A stretch of DNA of 64,000 nt from Candidatus Methanosphaera massiliense (GCF_028890305.1 NZ_JARBXM010000001.1:2501-66500); one strand, 5' to 3'; counted from the first letter of the stretch, positions 19,146 to 29,665 are shown. Notes: generated by a model from the letters alone, not told the origin. A program made the numbers and translations.

Positions 19146-21002
19146 TCACTCCTGTTTATGAATTGCACCTGTAGGACATACGTCTACACAAACTGCACAA
19201 TTATTACAATCCAGATTGATTGTTATTTCACCATTTATTTCATTTAAACTAGGACATGCTAGTTGATCTATACATTTATTACAGTGTACACATTTACTAT
19301 TATCAACTACTACCTTATAATTACGTGCTCTTATTTCTTTCTTATTAATTAAATTACATGGATATTTAGCAATAATTACAGATACTCCATCATAATCTAA
19401 TGCTTTCTTATAAACATCAATCATATCATTAACATTTAATGGATTAATTGTTTCAACAAATCCTACACCAATAGATTTTACAAGTGCTTCTATGGATATT
19501 GCTGGTGCTTCATCACCCATACCATCAATTGGTATTCCAGGGTTTGTTTGTCCACCAGTCATAGCAGTAATTCTGTTATCAAGTACTACTAGTGTGAATT
19601 TGGTTTTATTATGAACAGCATTTATAAGAGGTGGTATTCCTGCATGGAAAAATGTTGAATCTCCAATAAAACTTATTATTGGCTGGTCTTCTGTTGCTTT
19701 ACTAAAACCGCAACTTGTACCTACACTAGCACCCATTGACATAAGATAGTTTGCCATGTTATATGGTGGTGCTATTCCTAGAGTATAACATCCAATATCT
19801 GATGGATGTATACTTTCAATATCTAAGTTTAAACTGTTTATTGCTTGCCTTGCTGCATAGAATGATGCTCTATGTGGACATCCAGAACATAATGTAGCTG
19901 GTCTTGAAGGTAGTGGAATATCAGATTTAGTATTAGCAATTACATCAGTATCTACTGATAATAGTTCACATAATGCATCACTTATAATATCTGGAGTATA
20001 TTCAAATATCTCAGGAAGCATACCATCCTTTTTACCATGAATTTTAACATCAATATTATTTGCTCCTGCAACTGCTAATGTTTCCATTTCATTAATTGGA
20101 TCTACTTCTTCCACAACAAGTACCTCATCATTATCTACTAGGAATTGTTTAACAAGTTCTTCAGGAAATGGATGTGAAAATCCTAGCTTTAAAATGTTAA
20201 CATTAAAATTATTTTTATTAACTACATCTGCTACATAGTTATATGCTCCACCAGATGTGATTATTCCAATGTTAGAACCTTTATCAATTACCTTGTTTAG
20301 TGGACTGTTATTTGATACTTCTCGTATATCTTTTATTTTTTCTACCAGATTTTTATGCATTGTTCTTGCTATTTCTGGTACTGGTACATGTAATCCTTCA
20401 TTTTTGAATTCACCAGATGTAATCTGATTTTTTGTGTATTTACCTGTTTCAACAATACCTCTCATATGTGAAACTCTAGTTGTTGTTCTTACAATAACAG
20501 GAGTGTTAAATTTATCTGAGATATCATATGCATATATGATAAAATCTTTTATTTCCTGAGGATTTGATGGCTCAAATATAGGTATATTTGCCTGTCTTGC
20601 AAAGTGTCTTGTATCTTGTTCATTTTGTGATGAAAATGTAGAAGGATCATCTGCTACTAGTAATAAGAAACTACCCTCTACTCCCATGTATGCACTGGTC
20701 ATTAATGAATCTGCAGCCACGTTTACACCTACATGTTTCATGAATGAGAATGTACGTAAACCAGAACTTGCAGCTGCTGATGCTACTTCAACAGCTACCT
20801 TTTCATTTGATGAAAATTCAAAGTATACATTAGCATCTTTTGCTATTTTAAATAAGATATCCCCTATCTCTGAAGAGGGTGTTCCCGGATATGTTGCTGC
20901 TAATGAAAGACCAGCTTCTAAAACTCCACGAACTGCTGCTTCATTACCTAGCATGAAATATTTCTCATTTTCACCCGGACTTAGTAAGTCATTTATAATC
21001 AT
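19146..21002 (-). CDS. iorA: indolepyruvate:ferredoxin oxidoreductase, alpha subunit
   Basis: The 618-residue protein has an N-terminal pyrimidine-binding domain (GNEAAVRGVLEAGL near residue 19, TYPGTPSSEIGD near 38), a TPP-binding domain with CSGCPHRASFYAARQ near 370 and GDSTFFHAGIPPLINA near 440, and a C-terminal two-cluster ferredoxin domain (CVHCNKC...C near 570 and CNNCAVCVDVCP near 600). It is full length. It is transcribed ahead of iorB. The end-to-end placement next to paaK and its ACT protein points to aryl-acid or aromatic amino-acid metabolism. Confidence 0.95.
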   Translation of the reverse strand: MIINDLLSPGENEKYFMLGNEAAVRGVLEAGLSLAATYPGTPSSEIGDILFKIAKDANVYFEFSSNEKVAVEVASAAASSGLRTFSFMKHVGVNVAADSLMTSAYMGVEGSFLLLVADDPSTFSSQNEQDTRHFARQANIPIFEPSNPQEIKDFIIYAYDISDKFNTPVIVRTTTRVSHMRGIVETGKYTKNQITSGEFKNEGLHVPVPEIARTMHKNLVEKIKDIREVSNNSPLNKVIDKGSNIGIITSGGAYNYVADVVNKNNFNVNILKLGFSHPFPEELVKQFLVDNDEVLVVEEVDPINEMETLAVAGANNIDVKIHGKKDGMLPEIFEYTPDIISDALCELLSVDTDVIANTKSDIPLPSRPATLCSGCPHRASFYAARQAINSLNLDIESIHPSDIGCYTLGIAPPYNMANYLMSMGASVGTSCGFSKATEDQPIISFIGDSTFFHAGIPPLINAVHNKTKFTLVVLDNRITAMTGGQTNPGIPIDGMGDEAPAISIEALVKSIGVGFVETINPLNVNDMIDVYKKALDYDGVSVIIAKYPCNLINKKEIRARNYKVVVDNSKCVHCNKCIDQLACPSLNEINGEITINLDCNNCAVCVDVCPTGAIHKQE

Positions 21003-21271
21003 ATTTCTTCTCCTTATAAATTCATAAAATAGTATTAATAAAAAGTCTTAATTATCATAGATGAATTCTATAATTAATAATTATGATAATATATCTATTT
21101 TATAAAATATTTAAGTTATGATAATAAAAATAATATTTACTTTAAAATGAAATATATAATAGATATAACAAAATAATAATTATATACTAGAATTATAATA
21201 ATTCGTTAGACATATTAAAATAATTTAATAAAAAACATGTTAATTATAGTTATAAAAATTAGGGGTAGCAT

Positions 21272-22771
21272 ATGATTACTGTTAACGTTAAAAGATATGA
21301 TCCAGAAGAAGATAAACATTATATTGAATCATATGAAATTGAAAAAACAGATAATATGAAAGTTTTAGATGCATTACAGCAGATAAACAATAAATATGAT
21401 GCGAAAATAGCCTACAGATACTCTTGTAGAGCCGGACAATGTGGGTCATGTGCAATAAAAATAAATGGAAAAGCAAAACTTGCATGTAAAGCAGAAATTA
21501 ATGATAATGACACATTAGAGCCATTAGATTTCAAAGTATTAAGAGATTTAATTGTTGACCGTGAACCATTAAACTCAAAAACAAAAGAATTAAATCTATA
21601 TATGGCATCAGAAGATTGCGTTTCTAACCAAAAAGAACCATCCAAACTAAAACCAGAAACATATGCAAGAACAGAACCATTACGAGGATGTATAGACTGT
21701 TATTCATGTATATCCATGTGTCCAGTTATCAAAAAAACAAATGAATATGTAGGTCCATACTTCATGAGAGCATACTCAGATATATGTTTTGATCCACGTG
21801 AAGATTTCTCAAGAAGTGAAGAAGCAGTAGATTCAGGAATATACTGCTGTACATCATGTGGTCAATGTTCTAAAACATGTCCGAAAGAAATTGACATCTA
21901 TGGAAAAGCAATAGAAAAACTAAGAGCTCAAATATGTTCTGAAAAAGAAGGACCATTAGCTAAACATATAAAAATAAGAGAAGCAGTACTTGGAACTGGT
22001 CGCAGTGTACAGCCCGATGAGAATAGTAAATATCCTGAAGGATTTATAAAAGAATACAACAAACAACATCACTTCGAAGAAAAACCAAAAATAGCATTCT
22101 TCACGGGATGTATGATTGATAATAAACTTCCATGGATTGCAGAGTATTTCGTGAAAATATTATCAAAACTAGGATATGAAGTAGATATTCCAGAAGGACA
22201 AGTATGTTGTGGCTCACCATTAATGCGTACAGGACAGGTGGATATAATACCAGACCTTGTAAATACAAACTATGAAATCTTTAAAGATTATGATTTAGTA
22301 TTAACTGTCTGTGCTGGTTGTGGATCAACACTGAAAAATAATTATCCTGATTATGGTGTAAAACTCAACGTAATGGATATTACAGAATTCCTACAGGGCA
22401 AACTTAACACTGAAGATATGAAAAAATTAAATCTTAGAGTAACCTATCACGACCCATGTCACCTAGTTCGTGGACAAGGAATATCCGAGGAACCACGTAA
22501 CATATTAAAACAGATGAATGGTGTAGAATTTATAGAAATGGATAAACCAGATCTCTGTTGCGGTGCTGGTGGAGGAGTAAAATCAGGAAAACCAGAAATA
22601 GCAAATGCATTAGCAGATGATAAAGTAGAAATGATAGAAAAATTAGATGTTGATTATGTTGTAACTATTTGTCCATTCTGTGAATTTAATATACAAGATG
22701 CATTAAACAGAAATAACTCTGATACATCAGTTATCAATTTAATGGAATTATTAAACCAAGCATATGAATAA
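21272..22771 (+). CDS. tfrB: thiol:fumarate reductase (CoM/CoB) subunit B
   Basis: The 499-residue protein joins a succinate-dehydrogenase-type iron-sulfur subunit to an HdrB-like part: [2Fe-2S] loop SCRAGQCGSC near residue 51, [4Fe-4S] motifs CIDCYSCISMCP near 139 and CCTSCGQCSKTCP near 191, then two CCG domains (CCGSPL near 309, CCGAGGG near 429). This layout is that of methanogen TfrB, which takes electrons from CoM-SH and CoB-SH for fumarate reduction by TfrA and yields the heterodisulfide. No tfrA is adjacent; from memory the two genes are also unlinked in Methanothermobacter. AGGGG precedes ATG 21272. Confidence 0.9.
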   Translation: MITVNVKRYDPEEDKHYIESYEIEKTDNMKVLDALQQINNKYDAKIAYRYSCRAGQCGSCAIKINGKAKLACKAEINDNDTLEPLDFKVLRDLIVDREPLNSKTKELNLYMASEDCVSNQKEPSKLKPETYARTEPLRGCIDCYSCISMCPVIKKTNEYVGPYFMRAYSDICFDPREDFSRSEEAVDSGIYCCTSCGQCSKTCPKEIDIYGKAIEKLRAQICSEKEGPLAKHIKIREAVLGTGRSVQPDENSKYPEGFIKEYNKQHHFEEKPKIAFFTGCMIDNKLPWIAEYFVKILSKLGYEVDIPEGQVCCGSPLMRTGQVDIIPDLVNTNYEIFKDYDLVLTVCAGCGSTLKNNYPDYGVKLNVMDITEFLQGKLNTEDMKKLNLRVTYHDPCHLVRGQGISEEPRNILKQMNGVEFIEMDKPDLCCGAGGGVKSGKPEIANALADDKVEMIEKLDVDYVVTICPFCEFNIQDALNRNNSDTSVINLMELLNQAYE

Positions 22772-22864
22772 AAAAAATATTATTATTCATATCTTTTATT
22801 TAATCTCTTTTTTTAAAAAATAATTATTATTACTATACTTAAAATAATAGATACAATCCTCGCC

Positions 22865-23185
22865 TTAATATAATACTGCTGTTCCATTAACACTAACTAG
22901 TATAGTATTACCCATAGTACCGCCAAGATTACTGTATTTTATCCTAATATTTAGTATTGCATTAGCACCTAATAATTCAGCCTTCTCTACCATACTATCT
23001 ATTGCTACTTCTCTTGCTTTTCTTAGTTCTATTTCATATGATGATGTTCTTCCACCTACAACATCTCTCACACCAGAAAAGATGTCTTTATAGACGTTAG
23101 CTCCTACTAATCCTTCACCATTTACTATTCCATAATACTTTTTAATGGTTTTTCCTTCAATATTAGGTGTTGTTACTAATAACAA
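22865..23185 (-). CDS. YbjQ/UPF0145 family protein
   Basis: The 106-residue protein matches the UPF0145 (YbjQ) family: [24 protein letters not shown] at the start, [17 protein letters not shown] near residue 44 and [17 protein letters not shown] near 73. These form small pentameric barrels of unknown function. No neighbour suggests a role. A start a little further upstream is not excluded. Confidence 0.85.
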   Translation of the reverse strand: MLLVTTPNIEGKTIKKYYGIVNGEGLVGANVYKDIFSGVRDVVGGRTSSYEIELRKAREVAIDSMVEKAELLGANAILNIRIKYSNLGGTMGNTILVSVNGTAVLY

Positions 23186-23307
23186 AAATTATCAACTCTT
23201 AGCATTGTATTAATAATATTTTATGTTTGTTGAAGTTAATAAATATTAAAAAAAAAATAATTTATGAAAAAGAAGGTTAAGTTTAGAAATAAAAAAAAAT
23301 AATTTTT

Positions 23308-23844
23308 TTATTCAGATTTTTGTATATCAATATATTCCTGTCTTGTTAATGTAAAACAGGATAATATTCCCATTAATATTAACCAGATTCCTATAACTAC
23401 TCCCATGTTCCATGGATTCTTAACTATTACACCTACTAATATGTATATAATACCAAATATTACGTCAAGTATTCCCATAATACGTAGAGGTTTAAATTTC
23501 CATGTTGCAATTAGATGTGAAATACCTGCTATTATCATTATAAATCCAAGAATATAAATCATGTAACTTGCAATTACTGAGATTACAGCAGGATTAAATA
23601 ATAATAACCAACTGAATATTATACTAATAACAGCAAGAATTATTGATAAAATACCAACTGCTTTATTAAAAACCATTTGACCTGCAGCTATTGTAAATAA
23701 CATTAATGCAACCATTAAAAACATGAAACCGGATATAATACCTATAGTCATTGTTGATACTAATGGAAAGAGAATAGATATAAGTCCCAGTAATATCAAT
23801 ATTAATGCAGAGAAGTTTAATTGAAAATTCCTTTTAAAATTCAT
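23308..23844 (-). CDS. HdeD-like (DUF308) integral membrane protein
   Basis: The protein of about 178 residues has six hydrophobic segments of about 20 residues separated by short loops (for example ALILILLGLISILFPLVSTM and IYILGFIMIIAGISHLIATW), with a short polar C-terminus, as in the HdeD/DUF308 family. The role is unknown; bacterial HdeD is linked to acid stress. AGGAGGG lies 10 nt before ATG 23844, and the in-frame ATG at 23850 is only 4 nt away, so 23844 is chosen. Confidence 0.82.
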   Translation of the reverse strand: MNFKRNFQLNFSALILILLGLISILFPLVSTMTIGIISGFMFLMVALMLFTIAAGQMVFNKAVGILSIILAVISIIFSWLLLFNPAVISVIASYMIYILGFIMIIAGISHLIATWKFKPLRIMGILDVIFGIIYILVGVIVKNPWNMGVVIGIWLILMGILSCFTLTRQEYIDIQKSE

Positions 23845-24055
23845 CAGCATTATCCCTCCTCTTATTTTTATTAAAATATTATATGTAATACATTTATAAA
23901 ATAATTGTTTATTAAAGAAATAATTCCCCAAGTTCAATATTGAAAAATGTTATTTATTCTAATTGTATAAAAATTCATTCTTAATAGGATAATAATTATT
24001 TGGGCTAGTTAAATATTTTAAAAATATCAGACAAATATATAGATAGTGATTCTTT

Positions 24056-24769
24056 TTGAAAATTTATACAGTATTTGTTGAACCAGAAACATCAGGAAAC
24101 ATAGGTTTTCTTGCAAGAAGTATGAAAAACTTTGGATTAACCGATATGGTATTAATTAATCCATGTGAACTAAAAGATGATGCATATTACCAAGCAATGC
24201 ATGCAAAAGAAGTAGTACAGAATGCATCAATCTATGATACTTTAGATGAATTCTTTTCAGATAAAGAAATAACTTCAATAGTGGGAACTACAGGTACTCC
24301 TGGTGGAAGTTATAATATTCCAAGAATTCCAATAACACCTGAAGAACTTGGAAAGAAAATGAATGTGAACGGCAATATAGCTCTACTATTTGGAAGAGAA
24401 GGTGATGGATTAACTAATGAAGAACTAGAACAATGTGATGTTCTAGTATCCATCCCTACAAGTGATGAATATCCAATTATGAACATAACCCATGCTGCAA
24501 CAATTATATTCTATGAAATATTCAAAAACAAGAAAAGCTATCCTATAGACAACTTAGACGTTGCAAGCTATGAAGATAAACATGTGCTAACACAACTATC
24601 CGAAAGCATAATATCTAAATTAGATTACCCAGAACATAAAGAAAGACAAGCAAATATAATTGTAAAACGTATAATTGGAAGAGCATTTATAGCAGGCCGT
24701 GAATCACGAACATTAAGAGGTACATTAAAACGTATAAATTCAAGAATTAATAATTCTCATGAGGAATAA
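24056..24769 (+). CDS. trmJ: tRNA 2'-O-methyltransferase, TrmJ/SpoU family
   Basis: The 237-residue SPOUT methyltransferase shows EPETSGNIGFLARSMKNFG near residue 9, TTGTPGGSYN near 80, LLFGREGDGLTNEEL near 109 and SIPTSDEYPIMNITHAA near 131, the trefoil-knot SAM site. TrmJ methylates position 32 of tRNA; other SpoU specificities are possible. The start is TTG 24056, as no in-frame ATG exists before conserved sequence. It heads a plus-strand group with dcd and glyS; dcd begins 4 nt after its stop. Confidence 0.85.
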   Translation: MKIYTVFVEPETSGNIGFLARSMKNFGLTDMVLINPCELKDDAYYQAMHAKEVVQNASIYDTLDEFFSDKEITSIVGTTGTPGGSYNIPRIPITPEELGKKMNVNGNIALLFGREGDGLTNEELEQCDVLVSIPTSDEYPIMNITHAATIIFYEIFKNKKSYPIDNLDVASYEDKHVLTQLSESIISKLDYPEHKERQANIIVKRIIGRAFIAGRESRTLRGTLKRINSRINNSHEE

Positions 24770-24773
24770 ATCT

Positions 24774-25367
24774 ATGGCAATACTTAGTGACATTGATATA
24801 AAAAAATACCTAGATGAAGGTAAAATTGTAATTGACCCATTAAAGGATGAGAAACAAATACAGCCATCATCAGTAGATTTAAGAATAGGAAATGAATTCA
24901 AAGGATTTAAGATAATAACAAAACCATTTATAGATCCTTTTGATGATACTGATTTAGAATCATACATGAGTTCCTTTACAATAGAAGAAGGACAACCATT
25001 CATAATACATCCAGGAGAATTTACATTAGCAACAACATATGAAACAGTTAAACTACCAGCAGACATTGTAGCACGGGTAGAAGGACGCTCATCAATGGGA
25101 AGACTTGGAATTACCATGCACGTAACCGCTGGATATATAGACCCTGGATTTGAAGGTAAAATAACTCTTGAAATTTCTAACATAGGAAAAATGCCCGTAG
25201 CATTATATCCGGGACAAAGAGTATGTCAAATAGTATTTGAAACAATGACATCACCATCAATAAAGCCATATGGTCATGAAGATAGAGATAGTAAATATAT
25301 GGGACAAACAGGACCACAAGTAAGTAAAATAAAAGAAGATTTTGATATTAAAAATGGGGGAAAATAA
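24774..25367 (+). CDS. dcd: dCTP deaminase (possibly bifunctional with dUTPase activity)
   Basis: The 197-residue protein has IQPSSVDLRIGNEF near residue 30, the GRSSMGRLGITMHVTAGYIDPGFEG region near 108 holding the catalytic glutamate area, and PGQRVCQIVFE near 147. It converts dCTP to dUTP; methanococcal relatives also hydrolyse dUTP, so the product may be dUMP. ATG 24774 (MAILSDIDI) is chosen over 24759 because GAGG lies 10 nt upstream and the family starts there. It overlaps the glyS start by one base. Confidence 0.93.
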   Translation: MAILSDIDIKKYLDEGKIVIDPLKDEKQIQPSSVDLRIGNEFKGFKIITKPFIDPFDDTDLESYMSSFTIEEGQPFIIHPGEFTLATTYETVKLPADIVARVEGRSSMGRLGITMHVTAGYIDPGFEGKITLEISNIGKMPVALYPGQRVCQIVFETMTSPSIKPYGHEDRDSKYMGQTGPQVSKIKEDFDIKNGGK

Positions 25368-27109
25368 TGGGAAATGAAGAAATGATGAGTATATCAAAGA
25401 AAAGAGGATTTTTATATCCATCCTTTGAAATATATTCAGGAGTAGCAGGATTCTATGATTACGGACCACTTGGAGGAATACTAAAAAACAATATAATGAA
25501 TCTCTGGAGAAAATATTATGTTGCACGTGAAGGATTCTATGAAATAGAAGCACCAACAATAATGCCAAGAGAAACATTAAAAGCATCAGGACACGTAGAT
25601 AACTTCACAGATCCAATGACACAATGTACAGAATGTCATGAAGTATACCGTGCAGATCATATTATTGAAGCTGCAATAAACAAAGAAGTAGAAGGATTAC
25701 CTGACGAGGAATTAACAAAGATAATTGAAGATAATAATATAGTATGTGAAAACTGTGAAGGTAAATTATCTCCTGTAAGAAGCTACAATCTCATGTTCAA
25801 GACAGAAATAGGTGTAAGTGGAAAACAAATAGGATACATGAGACCTGAAACAGCACAGGGTATATTCATAGCATTCAAAAGAATCAGCAGATTCTACAAA
25901 GATAAACTACCATTTGGAATAGTGCAACTAGGAAAATCATACAGAAATGAATTATCTCCAAGACAAGGAGTAATCAGATTAAGAGAATTCACACAAGCAG
26001 AAGCAGAAATCTTTGTTGACCCATCAGATAAAAGCCATAGATACTATAAAAACATAGAAGACTATGAATTAGAATTATACAGTCAAGAAGAACAATTAAA
26101 TGATAAAAAACCAGTCAGGTTAACAGTGAAAGATGCAATAGAATCTAATGTTGTCTCAAGTGAAATGCTAGTATACCAATTAGTATTAGCACGTGAATTT
26201 TTAAAAGATCTTGGAATACCTAATGAAGCTATCAGATTCAGACAACACTTACCAGATGAAATGGCCCACTATGCAATAGATTGCTGGGATGCTGAAGTAA
26301 AAACAGACCAGTACGGATGGGTGGAAATCATAGGAATAGCAGACCGTACTGATTTTGATTTAAAATCACATATCAAACATAGTAAAGAAGATTTATCAGT
26401 ATTCAAAGAATATGACACTCCTAAAAAAGTAGTTAAAACAACACCATCATTTAACATGAAGAAGTTTGGTCCAACATTCAAAGGAGATTCTCCTAAAGCA
26501 AAGGAAATCCTAGAAAACACAAATCCTGAAGTAATTATTGATTCATTCAAGACAAATGGAACCTATAAATTCAATATAGGGGATAATGAATATGAAATTG
26601 ATGATAGTTTCATAACCTTTGAAACAAAAGAGGAAGAAATACGTGGAGAAAGAATTGTACCGCACGTAATAGAACCATCATATGGTATTGATCGTATAAT
26701 CTACTCAACACTCCTACACTCATATACTGAAGATGTATCAGATGAGGGAGAAAAAAGAGCATATCTTAAAATACCTGCAATAATAGCTCCAATAAAAGTA
26801 GCTATACTACCATTAGTAAACAAGGAACCATTAGTGGATATTGCAAAGGATATAGAAATAACACTTCGTGAAAACAACATGATTTCATCATTTGATGGTA
26901 GTGGAACCATAGGAAGAAGATATGCACGTGCAGATGAAATAGGAGTTCCATTTGCAGTTACAGTAGATTATGATACTATTGATGATAAAAAGGTTACAAT
27001 ACGTAATCGTGATACCTTTGAACAGAAGAGAGTAGCAATAAGAAGACTACCAATAATAATTAAAGAACTTGTAGAAGGAAATATTACTTTTGAGGAATTA
27101 GAAGAATAG
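25367..27109 (+). CDS. glyS: glycyl-tRNA synthetase, class II
   Basis: The 580-residue protein is an archaeal-type alpha2 GlyRS with SGVAGFYDYGPLGGILKNN near residue 24, zinc-type CTECHEVYRADH near 86 and CENC near 126, motif 2 RNELSPRQGVIRLREFTQAEAE near 188, motif 3 YGIDRIIYS near 440 and a C-terminal anticodon-binding domain from about 470. It charges tRNA-Gly. Its ATG overlaps the last base of dcd, so translation is coupled. Confidence 0.97.
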   Translation: MGNEEMMSISKKRGFLYPSFEIYSGVAGFYDYGPLGGILKNNIMNLWRKYYVAREGFYEIEAPTIMPRETLKASGHVDNFTDPMTQCTECHEVYRADHIIEAAINKEVEGLPDEELTKIIEDNNIVCENCEGKLSPVRSYNLMFKTEIGVSGKQIGYMRPETAQGIFIAFKRISRFYKDKLPFGIVQLGKSYRNELSPRQGVIRLREFTQAEAEIFVDPSDKSHRYYKNIEDYELELYSQEEQLNDKKPVRLTVKDAIESNVVSSEMLVYQLVLAREFLKDLGIPNEAIRFRQHLPDEMAHYAIDCWDAEVKTDQYGWVEIIGIADRTDFDLKSHIKHSKEDLSVFKEYDTPKKVVKTTPSFNMKKFGPTFKGDSPKAKEILENTNPEVIIDSFKTNGTYKFNIGDNEYEIDDSFITFETKEEEIRGERIVPHVIEPSYGIDRIIYSTLLHSYTEDVSDEGEKRAYLKIPAIIAPIKVAILPLVNKEPLVDIAKDIEITLRENNMISSFDGSGTIGRRYARADEIGVPFAVTVDYDTIDDKKVTIRNRDTFEQKRVAIRRLPIIIKELVEGNITFEELEE

Positions 27110-27120
27110 TAGTGATTAAA

Positions 27121-27885
27121 ATGATAATTGATGCTCATATGCATGCAGATACAAGACCAATAGAGAACTTTAAAGATATAAAAATGGCTGGAGTAGATGC
27201 AGTAGTAACCTGTGCCCACGACCCCCTTGAAATGAAAAAATCAAATGTAACTCTCGAACACTTAAACAGAGTAGTATATCAAGAACCTAAAAGAATCAGC
27301 AAACATAATGTTAAAGTATATGCAGCGGTAGGTATACATCCAAGAGCAATACCTGATGATTATGAGAATGTTCTAAAAGAATTACCTAATTATATGAAGG
27401 AAGATCATGTAATTGCAGTTGGAGAGATTGGACTAAACTCAACAGCACAAATAGAACAAGAAGTTTTTATAAAACAGTTACAATATGCTGATGAAAATAA
27501 CTATAATATTATTGTTCATACGCCAAGAACAGATAAACCTACTGTAACTAAAAGAACAATAGAATTAATGGATGAATATATTAATCCTAAACAAGTTCAA
27601 TTAGATCATATAGATTATTCTATTGTAGATATGGTTATTGATAAAGAGTATACTCTTGGAATTACAGTTCAACCGGAAAAAATGTCTGTTGATGATACTG
27701 TTAAAATGTTAGATGAGTATGGTTTTGATAAGTTTGTCCTAGATAGTGATATGAGTTCAGCACCATCAAATCATATGTCACTTCCTGAAACTAAGCATAG
27801 TTTAGAAGTAAATGGATTTAATAAGAATGATATTGATAAAGTCATATATAAAAATCTTGTTAAATTCCATAATCTTAAAATTTAA
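27121..27885 (+). CDS. TatD-like metal-dependent hydrolase
   Basis: The 254-residue TIM-barrel protein begins MIIDAHMHADTRP, giving the HxH metal motif at residues 6-8. AVGIHPRAIP near 61, VGEIGLNS near 97 and LDSDM near 205 supply further metal ligands of the amidohydrolase/TatD family. The substrate is unknown. ATG 27121 is used; GTG 27112 is in frame upstream but fits the family less well. It follows glyS by 11 nt and is probably cotranscribed. Confidence 0.83.
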   Translation: MIIDAHMHADTRPIENFKDIKMAGVDAVVTCAHDPLEMKKSNVTLEHLNRVVYQEPKRISKHNVKVYAAVGIHPRAIPDDYENVLKELPNYMKEDHVIAVGEIGLNSTAQIEQEVFIKQLQYADENNYNIIVHTPRTDKPTVTKRTIELMDEYINPKQVQLDHIDYSIVDMVIDKEYTLGITVQPEKMSVDDTVKMLDEYGFDKFVLDSDMSSAPSNHMSLPETKHSLEVNGFNKNDIDKVIYKNLVKFHNLKI

Positions 27886-27975
27886 ACTCCCTTTATCTTA
27901 TTTTTTTATAAAAGACTAAAATAAATAAATATTTAAAAAAAAGTTTGAAAAAAAATAGAATACTGTAAAATAATA

Positions 27976-28455
27976 TTATTGTTTAAGTAATCTTATCTCT
28001 TTTGGAGTTACTACAATAACATTACCAGTACTACCTAAAAGAACTACGTTTGCATTTGTTGTATTTTTGAATGCTTTTAATGTTGACCCTACTTTTTTGA
28101 ATTCGGATAGTTTTCTTTCTTGAAGATATTTAAAATCTATAATTGCTGGAACACCAGTCTTATTAATATTATCTAATTCATCAGATAATGCACTTAATGA
28201 TCGTATTTTTATTAACCGTATTGTATCAATATTATTTCCTTGATTTGGTTCAATTAAAACATCGTCATCATCAGAATGATCAATTACAATATCTTCATAA
28301 TCATCATCATATTCATTCTCTATTGAGGATATTACATTATCATTTAACATTTTTTGATCATTATCAAAATTTGGCTGCATATTGTAATCCCCATCATATT
28401 CCCGGTCTATAGATTTTTTTATATTAATAGTAAAATCTTTTAATGTGTTTTCCAT
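27976..28455 (-). CDS. sepF: cell division protein SepF (archaeal FtsZ membrane anchor)
   Basis: The 159-residue protein has an N-terminal amphipathic helix (MENTLKDFTINIKKSI) suited to membrane binding, an Asp/Glu/Asn-rich linker (residues about 17-75) and a C-terminal SepF core (VPAIIDFKYLQE near 102, KVGSTLKAFKNTTNANVVLLGSTGNVIVVTPKEIRLL to the end). Archaeal SepF, studied in Methanobrevibacter, anchors FtsZ to the membrane. Its start overlaps the end of the upstream DUF1611 gene. ATG 28455 is preferred to 28464. Confidence 0.86.
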   Translation of the reverse strand: MENTLKDFTINIKKSIDREYDGDYNMQPNFDNDQKMLNDNVISSIENEYDDDYEDIVIDHSDDDDVLIEPNQGNNIDTIRLIKIRSLSALSDELDNINKTGVPAIIDFKYLQERKLSEFKKVGSTLKAFKNTTNANVVLLGSTGNVIVVTPKEIRLLKQ

Positions 28456-28456
28456 G

Positions 28457-29512
28457 TTATTCACCTACATAATCCAAGACTGTTTGAAGTAAACGTTTTA
28501 AACCACCATTAGAGTCTGTATGTAAGTCAACTGTTGGTAGATTAAATTTCTCTTCAATTTCTTCTAAAGATACATCCGGAGCATTCCTTCTATTAATTGA
28601 TAAACCTATAACTTTAGTAGGTTCTACTGCTTCTATAGCTTTTAATTCTTCAGATATGCCTATTGGTTCTCTGAATGGATGGTTTGGTCTGTGACATAAT
28701 ATTACAGCATCAGGCATTGCTCCAAATAATATTGCTGCAGATAGTCCTTTTGGATGAGGGTTTCCTGTTTCTGTAAGACTAGATTGTCCTTCAATAAATA
28801 TAATATCAGGATTCTTATTTTCTTCCATGTATTTAACGGTTCCCATTATTGCTGCTGGAACATCCATTACTGATAAACTTCCTGCTCTGAAATTTATATC
28901 TGTTGGTTCGTCTAATCCCATTTCATCTGTTGAAAATATTATAGCATTAAGTCCTAATTCTTTTGCTGCTTTACCTAATTTTCTTGTTGTGGTTCTTTTT
29001 CCACATTCTTGTGAGGTTCCACCTACAAATATTACTGGTTTTTTGTGATAGTATGTTATTTTTGGTAAAACTTCTGTTACTTTATCTGGTGCTGTTCCCA
29101 TAACTTTTTTAACATTATCTAATCGTGAGCTAATTTCTTTGATTTGTACACCTTTTTGATTAGCAAATTTTATTAAGGATGGATTTTCTTCGAGTGGTAA
29201 TGATCTGAATGATGTTAAAACATTTTGTCCTAAATCAATTGCTTGAACAGCATATTTTAGTGCAGCTCCTTCAGCTCCTATAGGTAACATTATAGCAACT
29301 GATTTTGAATTAGTTTCTTCAATTAATTTTTTTAAATCAGAGCCTACTATATGACCACAGAACTCTTTTCCTTGTTTTTTCTCATTATCATCTAAGAAGC
29401 CTGCTGTTTCTACTCCTGTGAAATTGGAAAATTTCTCTCCACCTCCACCAGCGCCTATAATGATAAATGGACTTAGTTCTCTAAAGTCTTCACTAGATGT
29501 TATAGAATACAA
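28457..29512 (-). CDS. DUF1611-family P-loop protein
   Basis: The 351-residue protein has an N-terminal Rossmann-like part ([15 protein letters not shown] near residue 16) and a C-terminal P-loop NTPase domain with Walker [18 protein letters not shown] near 165, [16 protein letters not shown] near 196 and [18 protein letters not shown] near 236. Some bacterial DUF1611 proteins act in D-glutamate amide breakdown; whether that holds here is unknown. The start is TTG 29512 with a GTGA upstream, since no in-frame ATG fits. It is probably cotranscribed with sepF. Confidence 0.78.
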   Translation of the reverse strand: MYSITSSEDFRELSPFIIIGAGGGGEKFSNFTGVETAGFLDDNEKKQGKEFCGHIVGSDLKKLIEETNSKSVAIMLPIGAEGAALKYAVQAIDLGQNVLTSFRSLPLEENPSLIKFANQKGVQIKEISSRLDNVKKVMGTAPDKVTEVLPKITYYHKKPVIFVGGTSQECGKRTTTRKLGKAAKELGLNAIIFSTDEMGLDEPTDINFRAGSLSVMDVPAAIMGTVKYMEENKNPDIIFIEGQSSLTETGNPHPKGLSAAILFGAMPDAVILCHRPNHPFREPIGISEELKAIEAVEPTKVIGLSINRRNAPDVSLEEIEEKFNLPTVDLHTDSNGGLKRLLQTVLDYVGE

Positions 29513-29665
29513 AAAATCACTTCTCCAAAATATTAATTTATAAAAATTTTTATCTTATATCTATATTCTATTTTATAAACTATATAATTTAAACTATACT
29601 ATAAAAAATAGTTTTTGAAAATAATTTAGATGAAAAAAAGTTGATATGGTGATGATATTTTAAAG

